Below, piece by piece: positions 55,150 to 62,458 of a DNA stretch of 64,000 nucleotides. The stretch covers positions 11,472 through 75,471 of the forward strand of contig CAZVRW010000008.1 of assembly GCA_964630265.1 (NCBI GenBank), read 5' to 3'. Below the pieces are notes generated by a model. It was not told the DNA's origin, did not search any database, and saw nothing but the letters and a program-made list of their open reading frames with translations. The DNA comes from CAZBWP01 sp964630265. Its GTDB lineage: Bacteria; Pseudomonadota; Alphaproteobacteria; Rhodospirillales; Defluviicoccaceae. The first letter of the stretch is position 1. Every line of letters starts with the position of its first letter. A program made the position numbers and the translations under genes.

Positions 55150-56502
55150 ATGAAGAATGTCAGCAGGGGGGCTGGAACGGGCCAGCTTTCGGAGCGGCTT
55201 GGCCTCGAAAGACCGGCTGCTGGATGCCAACTTGGTCGTGCGCGCCACGGCGTCGCTCTCGGACTCTGCCTGGCGATTTCGCTGGCCGCCGTCGACGCCG
55301 AGGCGCTGAGTATTCGCCTGGACTACAGCTTCGACGATCTCGGCTTCTTTGATGATCCCGTGCGGCGGACCGTGCTGGAAGTGGCAGCCGACGTCTTCGC
55401 GGGTCGGATCCAGGACACCCTGACCCCGATCATCCCCGGCGGCGGCAACCAGTTTTCCGCGCGCTTCATGAATCCGGCCACCCGCACCACGGCGGTCGTC
55501 GACAATTTCTTCGTCTCCCAGGACGAGATCGTCGTCTTCGTCGGCGGCTTCGCCGGTGGCGCGGGGACATCCGTGCTGGCGTCCGCCGGCGGGGGCGGTT
55601 TTTCGGCGGGCGGCTCGCAGGCGTTTCTCGACAACGTCATCGCCCGTGGACAACTCGGCGCCCTCGCCCCCGTGCCGACCGACTACGCCATCTGGGGCGG
55701 CTCGATGACGTTCAACATCGATAAGCCCTGGCACTTCGATACCGACCCCAACACCTTTGAAAGCTTCGACGGCCTCGCGGATTTCTACTCCGTTGCCGTG
55801 CACGAACTCGCCCATGTCATCGGCTTCGGCCAGGCGGAGTCGTGGGACGCCCTGATCGTCGACAATGCCTTCACCGGCACCGACTCGCAGGAGGTGTTTG
55901 GCGGCCCCGTTCCCCTGTTTCGCGGCGATCTTGCTCACTGGGCCGAGGGCACGAAGGGAACCGTGGATGGCGTGCCGCAAGAGGCGTCCATGGATCCGAC
56001 CATCGGGCGCGGCGAACGGAAGCACCTGACGGATCTCGACTGGGCGGCACTCGCCGATATCGGCTGGGAGATTTCCGATCTCGTCATCACCCCCCCGCCG
56101 CCGGCGACGCCGCCCCCGATCATTGGCCTGCCGAATTTCAGCCTGTCGGGACTTAATCTGCCGAGCTTTGGCTCCGGCGTGCCGATCGGCGGCGGCGTGT
56201 CGATCGGCGGCGGTGTGCCGATCGGCGGCGGCGGTTCGACCATCGGTCTGCCGGGGTTCGGTGGCTTCACTCCCATCGGCAGTTCGGGAAGCTCCTCCTT
56301 CCTGCCGCTCGGAAATCTCAATCCGGGCGGCTCCCTCGGCTTCCCCACGGCGTTCTCCCCCTTGTTCCTGCGCGATGCCGGCGGGCCCGGGCCGCAAGTC
56401 ATCAGCGCGCCCGCGACACCGTTGCTGCTCGCCACCGGCATCGGCCTCCTCGGACTGGCCGCATGCGCGACGGCCCGTCGGCCCGCCCGCCCGGCCTGCT
56501 GA
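55150..56502 (+). CDS. Exported zinc metalloprotease with PEP-CTERM-like tail
   Basis: The 450-residue protein has a late hydrophobic signal segment (ALGLCLAISLAAVDAEAL). Its metzincin-like zinc motif HELAHVIGFGQ is at 218-228. Position 228 is Gln where many metzincins have His. A His in LAHWAEG (263) could be the third ligand, as in leishmanolysin-like enzymes, and QEASMDPTIG supplies a Met-turn. A linker of about 90 residues contains repeats of PIGGGV and GLPGFGGF. The tail APATPLLLATGIGLLGLAAC...RRPARPAC resembles PEP-CTERM. A GTG at 55120 is an alternative start. Confidence 0.8.
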   Translation: MKNVSRGAGTGQLSERLGLERPAAGCQLGRARHGVALGLCLAISLAAVDAEALSIRLDYSFDDLGFFDDPVRRTVLEVAADVFAGRIQDTLTPIIPGGGNQFSARFMNPATRTTAVVDNFFVSQDEIVVFVGGFAGGAGTSVLASAGGGGFSAGGSQAFLDNVIARGQLGALAPVPTDYAIWGGSMTFNIDKPWHFDTDPNTFESFDGLADFYSVAVHELAHVIGFGQAESWDALIVDNAFTGTDSQEVFGGPVPLFRGDLAHWAEGTKGTVDGVPQEASMDPTIGRGERKHLTDLDWAALADIGWEISDLVITPPPPATPPPIIGLPNFSLSGLNLPSFGSGVPIGGGVSIGGGVPIGGGGSTIGLPGFGGFTPIGSSGSSSFLPLGNLNPGGSLGFPTAFSPLFLRDAGGPGPQVISAPATPLLLATGIGLLGLAACATARRPARPAC

Positions 56503-56836
56503 CGGCGCCCGGACCGGACACGCGCGCTCGCTCGGGCGGCGGCGCGTGATGTCCCGCTCCGGCAAACCGGCCCCTGGCTTCGTCTTGCGCCTGACCGAGA
56601 GCCTCCGGTCCGACCACGCATAAAGCGCGTTTCGGTCCGCATATGGCGCATCCTCGTTGCGTATCCCGGCCGATCGCCCCGCCGATCCGCCGCGACACAA
56701 CGCCCGAGCGCGTCACGGAGCCAACACCCCCACCCGTGGCAAGACAAAAACTCGCAAAAATTGTATTCTTGTAAAATCGGCAAGACGTGATACAGTTACA
56801 CACGCTAAAAGGGTAGTCAATCTCAGGCTGTGTTAA
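56503..56836. promoter_or_regulatory. Intergenic region before the orphan exported protein
   Basis: No gene is supported. The last 80 bp are AT-rich. TTGTAA (56769-56774) and TACAGT (56791-56796) with a 16-bp spacer are a possible promoter, but each hexamer is only partly matched. No clear ribosome site precedes the ATG at 56837. Confidence 0.35.
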
Positions 56837-58486
56837 ATGGCGATTTCGCCCAAAACAGGTTGTGGCGAGAGTCGGACGTCCGCCGGCTCCCCCGACCTGT
56901 CCCGCCTGCTCGGCATCGTGGGCGCGAGCGCGGCGCTGGCGTCCGCCGGGCCCGCCGTCGCCATGCCCCTGGTGCCCTTGGCCGCCACCATCTCGAGCAG
57001 CGTCATCGCCGTCGATCTCATGGGCGGCGGACCCTACGGGGTTGAGATCGAGGGACAACTCTACGCTTTCGGCAATGGTGTCATCATCTACCCCAACGCA
57101 GGGGTCGACACCGCGGCAAATGTCGGCGTCACCGTCACCGCCGTCGCCACCGACTTCGATCCGGACAACGACTTCAAAACCGTGCCGCTGGGATCGCACA
57201 CGGTGACGTTCACCGGAACCCAGAGCACCGAAGCCGGGCCCGCTGTGGGGTCCGGTGGCGTTTTCGCCGATCCGGTGCCGCTCGTCACCGTCACCACGGA
57301 GAGCCAAACCGCGGCCGTGGCCGAGACGGCGGAACCGCTGTTCGCCCGCTCGGAGGTGCGCAGCGAGGCCACGATTGAGGGCATCGTCCTGCAGAGCCTG
57401 TTTCAGCCGTGTTGCCTGCTCCCGCCCGACGACTTCGCCCCTGAGTTGCGCCTCACCTGGGACGTCTCGACGTGGCAGTTGCAGGCCGACGCCCTGGGCG
57501 GCTTCGCCTTCCTGCGCGAGACGGTGACGGTGACCCAGGCGATCGGCGACACGCTGGTCTCCGAAACCGTCGGTTTCGCGACAACGGTGCACAATGGCCA
57601 GGCCTCGTTCGCCGTCGTCGACCCGCTTGGCACGTCCGACCTCGTGCCGTGGATCCTCGGCAACTTTGCCCAGGCGGGCTCGCTGCTGTGGCTCGGCGAC
57701 GACGCGCCGTCCGTGACCGCGGCGGTGCCGTTGACCAACACCTTCGTGCAATCGGGCGAGCCCCTGGCCCTCTCCATCAGCACCGAGCAGTTGGCCATTG
57801 CCGCCGAGGCGCCGCCGCGGGCAGCACAACGCACCGCCGCCGCGGCGGGGCTGCCGGCCGGCCAACCGGCAACCGCCTGGGCAACCTGGGATCCGGCGCA
57901 GCAACGCCTCGCGTTCCAGCCCATCCCCATCCGCGGTCTCTGGCGTGACGATGGCTTCGCCGCCGATCCGGCCTACGCCAACGATCCGCTCCGCGGCGGG
58001 TTCATCGAGCTGGATCCGTTCATCCGCATCTGGGACGGCGACGCCTACGACCTGTTCTGGACCGGGGAACTCCGGCTGCTCGGGGGGGATGGCGAGATTG
58101 TCCTGCGCCTCGACCTCTCCGGGGCGGCGTTCGAGGACGGCCTGTTCGAGGCCCAGGGCTTCAATCTCTTTGCGCCCATTCTCAGCGTGACGGACATCGA
58201 ACCGACCGCATCACCGTGGCTCACCGATTACCTGGTCGACAGCCGGCTGCTGGTGGACCTGTTGCCGGAGCTGTTCATCGGCCTCGATCTCTCAGGCCTC
58301 GAGGACCCCTGGGCCCAGCCGTTCGCGGTGCCGGCCTGGGGGGTGCTGTCGTTCGCCGGCCCCCGCCCCCCGCGGGGACCGCTGTCGATTGCCGCGCCGG
58401 CGGCCGCCCCGACCCTCATCGCCTGGTCCATCGGCCTCGCGCTGTGGCGGCGACGACAACGACAGCACCCTGCTCCCGGATTCTGA
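56837..58486 (+). CDS. Exported protein of unknown function with sorting-signal-like tail
   Basis: I do not recognise this 549-residue protein. An N-terminal signal-like segment (LLGIVGASAALASAGPAVAM) precedes a beta-rich body with many Val/Thr strands (VGVTVTAVATDFDPD and GSHTVTFTGTQST). The C-terminus SIAAPAAAPTLIAWSIGLAL followed by WRRRQRQ has the hydrophobic span and basic end of PEP-CTERM-like sorting signals, without an exact PEP. It follows the metalloprotease gene on the same strand. It may be a surface or matrix protein. Confidence 0.7.
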   Translation: MAISPKTGCGESRTSAGSPDLSRLLGIVGASAALASAGPAVAMPLVPLAATISSSVIAVDLMGGGPYGVEIEGQLYAFGNGVIIYPNAGVDTAANVGVTVTAVATDFDPDNDFKTVPLGSHTVTFTGTQSTEAGPAVGSGGVFADPVPLVTVTTESQTAAVAETAEPLFARSEVRSEATIEGIVLQSLFQPCCLLPPDDFAPELRLTWDVSTWQLQADALGGFAFLRETVTVTQAIGDTLVSETVGFATTVHNGQASFAVVDPLGTSDLVPWILGNFAQAGSLLWLGDDAPSVTAAVPLTNTFVQSGEPLALSISTEQLAIAAEAPPRAAQRTAAAAGLPAGQPATAWATWDPAQQRLAFQPIPIRGLWRDDGFAADPAYANDPLRGGFIELDPFIRIWDGDAYDLFWTGELRLLGGDGEIVLRLDLSGAAFEDGLFEAQGFNLFAPILSVTDIEPTASPWLTDYLVDSRLLVDLLPELFIGLDLSGLEDPWAQPFAVPAWGVLSFAGPRPPRGPLSIAAPAAAPTLIAWSIGLALWRRRQRQHPAPGF

Positions 58487-59080
58487 GTGGGTGGATCGGC
58501 CACGCTGCCGCCGGGCAACCGACCACTGCCTCTGATCCACCGCCTCCGGAACCACGCCGCACCCACGCAACATTGACGCGATCGACCCGGCGGCGCCCGG
58601 GTTGACCCGGCCGTTGACAGGGACCGGCGCGGCCCGGCGAACGCCCCCGCGTGGGGCCTGGCGGGCGGCTGCCACCGCGTTTTTCCCGGTCGGCGCCCGG
58701 CTCGGCACCCATCGGATTCGCGTCATTCTGGTTGTCGACAGTTTTTTTTGGGCCCACCGACGCGCCACCACGCCGTGCACGGTCTGACCCCGAAATGGGG
58801 ACAGGGACGGGCCGATGCACTTAACTTTCCCCTTTTGGGTATAAAATTAGATAGCGCTAATGTTATCTTGCGTTGAGAACTAACGCATTGCCAGATGTAA
58901 CGGTTTTATATCGTGCGAGTACAACTTTTTGTTGTTACATTACTGGTTGTATACAATCACATACGGATGTAAAAAAAGTTTCATTATGTTACTTGAATAC
59001 AAGTGCCCCCACTGTCGCAAGTCGCTTGACAGTCCCACCGGTAACGCTTAAAGTTGCACAAATTTGTTGGGAGAGTGGAC
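58487..59080. promoter_or_regulatory. AT-rich promoter region before the small exported proteins
   Basis: No gene is supported in these 594 bp. From about 58820 the sequence is strikingly AT-rich for this genome. ATGTAAC (58895-58901) and GTTACAT (58934-58940) form a spaced dyad, TTGTATACAA (58947-58956) is a perfect palindrome, and further GATGTAA and ATGTTAC words follow. This looks like a regulated promoter region for the gene at 59081. Confidence 0.55.
59026..59054 (+). promoter_or_regulatory. Sigma70 promoter for the 59081 gene
   Basis: A perfect TTGACA (59026-59031) and TAAAGT (59049-59054) are separated by 17 bp. The site lies 27 bp before the start codon, so the leader would be about 20 nt long. 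GGGAGAG is the ribosome site. It is the best promoter match in the window. Confidence 0.7.
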
Positions 59081-59581
59081 ATGGTCAAACGTTCTTTTGC
59101 TATGGCGCTGTGTGCCGTTGCCTTTGCGACAACGGCTTCCGCGGAGACCCTTGCTGTAGAGTTGTCGCCCGCGCAAATGGATCGCGTGACGGCGGGCGCC
59201 TTTGAGTTGAGCGCCCTGGCGACCTTTGTTGGTGGCGGTGCGTCGTCGGGCAGCGTCGAGGCGGGCGCAGCGTTCTTCGCCCGGGTGGAGCCGACCGGCG
59301 TCCTGGGGGACAAGAACCCGGGCTTCTCGGCCATCGCCCGGTCCGAGGTCAATGTCGTCGGGTCCGGCGAAGATCAGGCGTTGTTCGCCGAGGCGGACAC
59401 GCAAACGTTGGTTCCCGACGGCCCCGGCCGGATGGCCATCGGCGTTGGCGCCAGCGAGACCATCAATATCCCGGAAGTGGGGATCGCCTTTTCCTTCAGC
59501 ACGGAATTCACGGTGAGCGTGCCGGCACCGTCGCGCGTGCCCTTCGGCTTCCAAATGCCGGGCAACATCATTTTGAAGTGA
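59081..59581 (+). CDS. Small exported protein with QMDRVTAG motif (candidate C39 substrate)
   Basis: The 166-residue protein has a Sec signal peptide (cleavage after TTASA, residue 21) and then ELSPAQMDRVTAG at 27-39. The LSxxQxxxVTAG arrangement resembles the double-glycine leaders cleaved by C39 peptidases. After the motif comes a small-residue-rich segment with alternating hydrophobics (ALATFVGGGASSGSV). The body has several strand-like stretches and no Cys. Two further genes with the same motif, a C39-type peptidase and a barrel protein follow on the same strand. It has its own promoter and terminator. Its own function is unknown. Confidence 0.75.
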   Translation: MVKRSFAMALCAVAFATTASAETLAVELSPAQMDRVTAGAFELSALATFVGGGASSGSVEAGAAFFARVEPTGVLGDKNPGFSAIARSEVNVVGSGEDQALFAEADTQTLVPDGPGRMAIGVGASETINIPEVGIAFSFSTEFTVSVPAPSRVPFGFQMPGNIILK

Positions 59582-59585
59582 CAGA

Positions 59586-59620
59586 ACGACCGGCCCCGCC
59601 ATGCGGGGCCGGTCGTTTTT
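59586..59620 (+). terminator. Rho-independent terminator
   Basis: ACGACCGGCCCC (59586-59597) pairs perfectly with GGGGCCGGTCGT (59605-59616), with a 7-nt loop and a T run (59616-59620). It lies 4 bp after the stop codon of the 59081 gene. Confidence 0.92.
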
Positions 59621-60045
59621 GGGCGATAGAGCGACCTGGGGCGTGCGACGGGCAGACCGACGCGGGACTACGGTCGGCACCAACCATTTCGCATCGAGAA
59701 CGCGTGCGAACGGAAGAAAAATGGGCAAGCGTTATGGCAACAACACGCTAACGTTGGTGTGAGCCGCAGGGATCGCGGCGCCTTGGCGCGCCGTCCAGTG
59801 CTGCGTATTCGGTGTATTCTGTCACGGGTCAATGAGGCGCCAAGTAATTTTGGCGCTGTTGATCTGTGGTTATTATTTTATATGAGTAGTGATTCCAATT
59901 TTTTCGTGTTTGCCTGCATTTTTTGTTTGCCTTCTCAAGCATTCGTGAGTATCGTTGATTTTGCGTGACGCTTCCGTGGGGGAGTTGTGGCGCGCCACCG
60001 AACGTTCGTGGTGGATTTTCAGAAACCCATGAGGAGGTACTTTAC
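59621..60045. promoter_or_regulatory. AT-rich intergenic region before the 60046 gene
   Basis: I support no gene here. An open frame at 59759-59968 encodes a hydrophobic, atypical 69-residue peptide with no ribosome site, which I reject. The stretch 59840-59960 is AT-rich, like the upstream region of the 59081 gene. A GAGGAGG ribosome site at 60031 precedes the next gene. Confidence 0.45.
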
Positions 60046-60384
60046 ATGAAAACGAAGCTGCTCAGCGCCGTTGCGGCCCTGCCGCTCCTCGCGCTCGCCG
60101 GCGCCGCGTCGGCCACCGAGCCCGTCACCCTGAACGATGTCCAGATGGACGCCGTTTCGGCCGCCGGCCTCGTCCTGTTCAAGTTCGATCTGATCGCCGT
60201 TGGCGGCAACGCGGCCTCGACCCAGGTGGTCTTCGACGGCTCCTCCGCGCCCATCGCCACTGTGGCAAGCGAGCTGTCCAGCGTTGTGCACGTCCTCAGC
60301 ACCGGCGAGTTCATCGGTGTGGCCGTCACCAGCGCCCTGCCGGTGCCGACGCCGCCCATCGTCGAACTGCCGACCCCGAACTGA
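60046..60384 (+). CDS. Small exported protein with QMDAVSAAG motif (candidate C39 substrate)
   Basis: The 112-residue protein has a signal peptide ending GAASA (residue 23) and the segment EPVTLNDVQMDAVSAAG ending at residue 41. It continues LVLFKFDLIAVGGNAASTQV, an alternating polar/hydrophobic strand pattern. The C-terminus is Pro-rich (LPVPTPPIVELPTPN). The LVLFKFD...TQVVFDG core recurs in the VPLPA-CTERM protein at 61020. The leader EPVTLN..QMD.V is almost identical to that of the next gene. A strong GAGGAGG precedes the start. The function is unknown. Confidence 0.75.
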   Translation: MKTKLLSAVAALPLLALAGAASATEPVTLNDVQMDAVSAAGLVLFKFDLIAVGGNAASTQVVFDGSSAPIATVASELSSVVHVLSTGEFIGVAVTSALPVPTPPIVELPTPN

Positions 60385-60452
60385 GAGTTGCCGGACGATT
60401 CAGACGATTTCGTCAGGTGGACACAGCACACTTCGATTAGGAGAGACCAATC

Positions 60453-60830
60453 ATGAAAACCGCTCTTTCGATGCTTGCGGGCGTCTCCATGCTCGCGCTC
60501 GCCGGTGCTGCTCAGGCGGCCGAGCCGGTGACCCTCAACAACGCCCAGATGGACAATGTGACCGCCGGCTACACGGCGATCATCCAGTTCGGCTTCGCCT
60601 CCCAGGGCACGGCGATCGCCGATCTCGTGTCCCAGACCCAGCAGCTCGCGCTGGCCTCGCCGACGCTCTTCGATGATGGCGGCACGCCGGACGATCCTGC
60701 CGACGACACTGTCCTCGGCCCGCTGGCGTCGGTCTTCGGCAACATCCTCGCCGTCGGCGCCAACAACGGCACGGTGGGTCTGCCCGCGACCGCCCAGATC
60801 TCGGGCTTCGCGTTCGCGACCGTCAACTGA
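60453..60830 (+). CDS. Small exported protein with QMDNVTAG motif (candidate C39 substrate)
   Basis: The 125-residue protein has a signal peptide ending GAAQA (residue 22) and EPVTLNNAQMDNVTAGY, with the motif's Gly at residue 39. The spacing from signal cleavage to this Gly (about 17 residues) is the same as in the other two small proteins. The mature part begins TAIIQFGFASQGTAIADL and includes an Asp-rich turn (DDGGTPDDPADD). There is no Cys. It is 68 bp downstream of the 60046 gene. Two hairpins follow it. Confidence 0.75.
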   Translation: MKTALSMLAGVSMLALAGAAQAAEPVTLNNAQMDNVTAGYTAIIQFGFASQGTAIADLVSQTQQLALASPTLFDDGGTPDDPADDTVLGPLASVFGNILAVGANNGTVGLPATAQISGFAFATVN

Positions 60831-60837
60831 GTGACTC

Positions 60838-60870
60838 GGATCATTCGCCTGACGGTCAGGCGAATGATCC
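60838..60870 (+). terminator. Hairpin after the 60453 gene
   Basis: GGATCATTCGCCTG (60838-60851) and CAGGCGAATGATCC (60857-60870) are perfect 14-bp arms with a 5-nt loop, 7 bp after the stop. No U tract follows, so it may act as a 3' stabiliser or a weak terminator. Confidence 0.6.
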
Positions 60871-60973
60871 ATCGGTTCAAGACGCCGCGGATCCGGGGCT
60901 TCGCCCTCGCTGGCCGGACGTAACGCTTCGGTCGGTGGAAGTTCGGAGATCGCGAAGAAGCCGTCAGAACGGG

Positions 60974-60997
60974 CGCCCCATGCTTCGGCATGGGGCG
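60974..60997 (+). terminator. UUCG-loop hairpin before the 61020 gene
   Basis: CGCCCCATGC (60974-60983) and GCATGGGGCG (60988-60997) enclose a TTCG tetraloop, followed by TCTCCGTTTT. It is a good terminator candidate for the transcript upstream and sits 22 bp before the next start codon. Confidence 0.65.
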
Positions 60998-61019
60998 TCT
61001 CCGTTTTCGGGGAAGCGTG

Positions 61020-61541
61020 ATGCACGACCGCTCGCAACCATCAACGGCCGGACACCGGAGCGCGGCTCGAAACCAGGACGCCGCCAGCGCGGTGCCGTCC
61101 TTGCGGTCCCTGTCCATTTCGGGCCTATCCATTTTGGCCCTAACCGTGGTGGCGATCACCACCATCGGTCGTGACGCCGCCGCCGCACCCATCGTCGACG
61201 CGCCGCCGGGCGGGGCGACGGCCGGGCTCGTGCTGTTCAAGTTCGACGCCGTCGCCGTCGGCAATCCGGCGACGGCCCAGGTGGTGTTCGACGGCGGATC
61301 GGCCATCGTCGGCAGCGCCCCCGCCGAGATCGGCGGGCCGGTCGCCGTCGGCAGTTGGGGCACCTTCACCGGCGCGGCGTTCGCACCAACGGATCTCTGT
61401 TGCACCAACGGCCCGCCGGCTCCGCCCGCGCCGCCACCCGCGGCGGTTCCCTTGCCGGCGACGACCTGGCTCCTGGTCGGCGGCTCGGCCGCGTTGTTTT
61501 GGCGGACGGGGACCGCGCGCCGCCCGGCCGACACCCACTGA
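61020..61541 (+). CDS. VPLPA-CTERM sorting-domain protein sharing a core with the 60046 protein
   Basis: The 173-residue protein has a long N-terminus and a signal-like span (LSILALTVVAITTIGRDAAA). It then has AGLVLFKFDAVAVGNPATAQ, which closely matches AGLVLFKFDLIAVGGNAAST in the 60046 protein, up to VVFDG. The C-terminus is PAAVPLPATTWLLVGGSAAL followed by FWRTGTARR, a VPLPA-CTERM-type signal for exosortase processing. It lacks the QMD leader; GGATAG occupies that place. A GTG one codon upstream is an alternative start. The shared core appears with two different export tails in adjacent genes. Confidence 0.75.
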   Translation: MHDRSQPSTAGHRSAARNQDAASAVPSLRSLSISGLSILALTVVAITTIGRDAAAAPIVDAPPGGATAGLVLFKFDAVAVGNPATAQVVFDGGSAIVGSAPAEIGGPVAVGSWGTFTGAAFAPTDLCCTNGPPAPPAPPPAAVPLPATTWLLVGGSAALFWRTGTARRPADTH

Positions 61542-61772
61542 CCACCGGCCGAGCCCCGCGGTCACCCACCGCACGCACGGCGCAGGCCGCCCGATCGTTG
61601 CATCCTTGCAACACCCTGGGCCTTGCCGCAACAACAGGCGCGACGGCTATGCTATTGCCCTTGCTTGCGGAAACTGCCCTGCCGTACCCTTCGCCCCGGC
61701 GGACAAGATGCCGCGTCGCCAGCGCGCATCAGCGGTCCAGGCAGCAACAGTGCAACGACAGTCTCCTGGAGA

Positions 61773-62414
61773 ATGCATGTGACCCGCATCTGGTACCAAC
61801 TCTCCGGCGCCTTTGCCGCTGTGGTGATTTTCACTGTCACCGCCCTCCCCGCGACGCCGGGTTCGGCGCGCCCCGTGAAGTCGTTGCTGGAAATGCGGCG
61901 CGAGAACGTCGTCGTTCAGGAGTGGGACCTGAGCTGCGGCGCCGCCGCCCTGACGACGATTCTCAAGTATCAGCACGGCGATCCGGTGACCGAGCGCGAG
62001 GTTGCCCTCAGCCTGATCGATCGTGAGGAATACATCGAGCAGCCGGAGCTGGTGATGATTCGCCAAGGCTTCTCCCTGCTCGACCTCAAGCGCTTCGTCG
62101 ACGCCCGGGGCTACAAGGGTGTCGGCCTCGGCAAGATGTCGCTGGAGAATCTGATCTCGCGCGCGCCGATCATCGTGCCGATCTCGACCCACGGCTACAA
62201 CCACTTCGTCGTCTTCCGCGGTGTCGTCGGCAACCGCGTGCTGCTGGCCGATCCGGCCTGGGGCAACCGCACCATGCTGACGGAGAAGTTCGAACGCGCC
62301 TGGATCGACTATGGCGACATCGGCAAGGTCGGCTTCGTGGTGGAGGGGGCGACCGGCCCGGTGCCGCCCAACGCGCTGGCCGTCCGCCCCGAAGACGTCC
62401 CGATGCTGCAGTGA
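61773..62414 (+). CDS. Exported C39-type cysteine peptidase (FapD-like)
   Basis: The 213-residue protein has an N-terminal hydrophobic signal (LSGAFAAVVIFTVTALPATP). Its C39 peptidase core has Gln49 and Cys55 in QEWDLSCGAAAL, His144 in GYNHFVVF and Asp160 in LADPAWG. The domain matches the bacteriocin-leader peptidases but lacks the ABC-transporter part. It should therefore act in the periplasm, like FapD of the functional-amyloid system, and its size is similar. The small exported proteins upstream carry the kind of motif such enzymes cut. The barrel-protein gene starts 44 bp after its stop. GGAGA precedes the ATG. Confidence 0.85.
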   Translation: MHVTRIWYQLSGAFAAVVIFTVTALPATPGSARPVKSLLEMRRENVVVQEWDLSCGAAALTTILKYQHGDPVTEREVALSLIDREEYIEQPELVMIRQGFSLLDLKRFVDARGYKGVGLGKMSLENLISRAPIIVPISTHGYNHFVVFRGVVGNRVLLADPAWGNRTMLTEKFERAWIDYGDIGKVGFVVEGATGPVPPNALAVRPEDVPMLQ

Positions 62415-62458
62415 TCCCACAGTCACCCGCCCGCAAGCCCATGCCGAGGACCGACGCC

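Noticed and set aside
52981..56700. Minus-strand open frame of 1239 codons across the RTX and protease genes
   Set aside because: The opposite strand has calcium-binding repeats, a zinc motif and good ribosome sites. The antisense frame is open only because of the GC-rich codon pattern.
59759..59968. Plus-strand 69-codon frame between the small exported-protein genes
   Set aside because: It starts at a GTG without a ribosome site, lies in an AT-rich control region and gives no plausible signal peptide or motif.
61773..62414. Reading the C39 protein as a bacteriocin ABC transporter fragment
   Set aside because: It has its own signal peptide and complete small size, with no membrane or ATPase domain before or after it, so it is a stand-alone exported peptidase.
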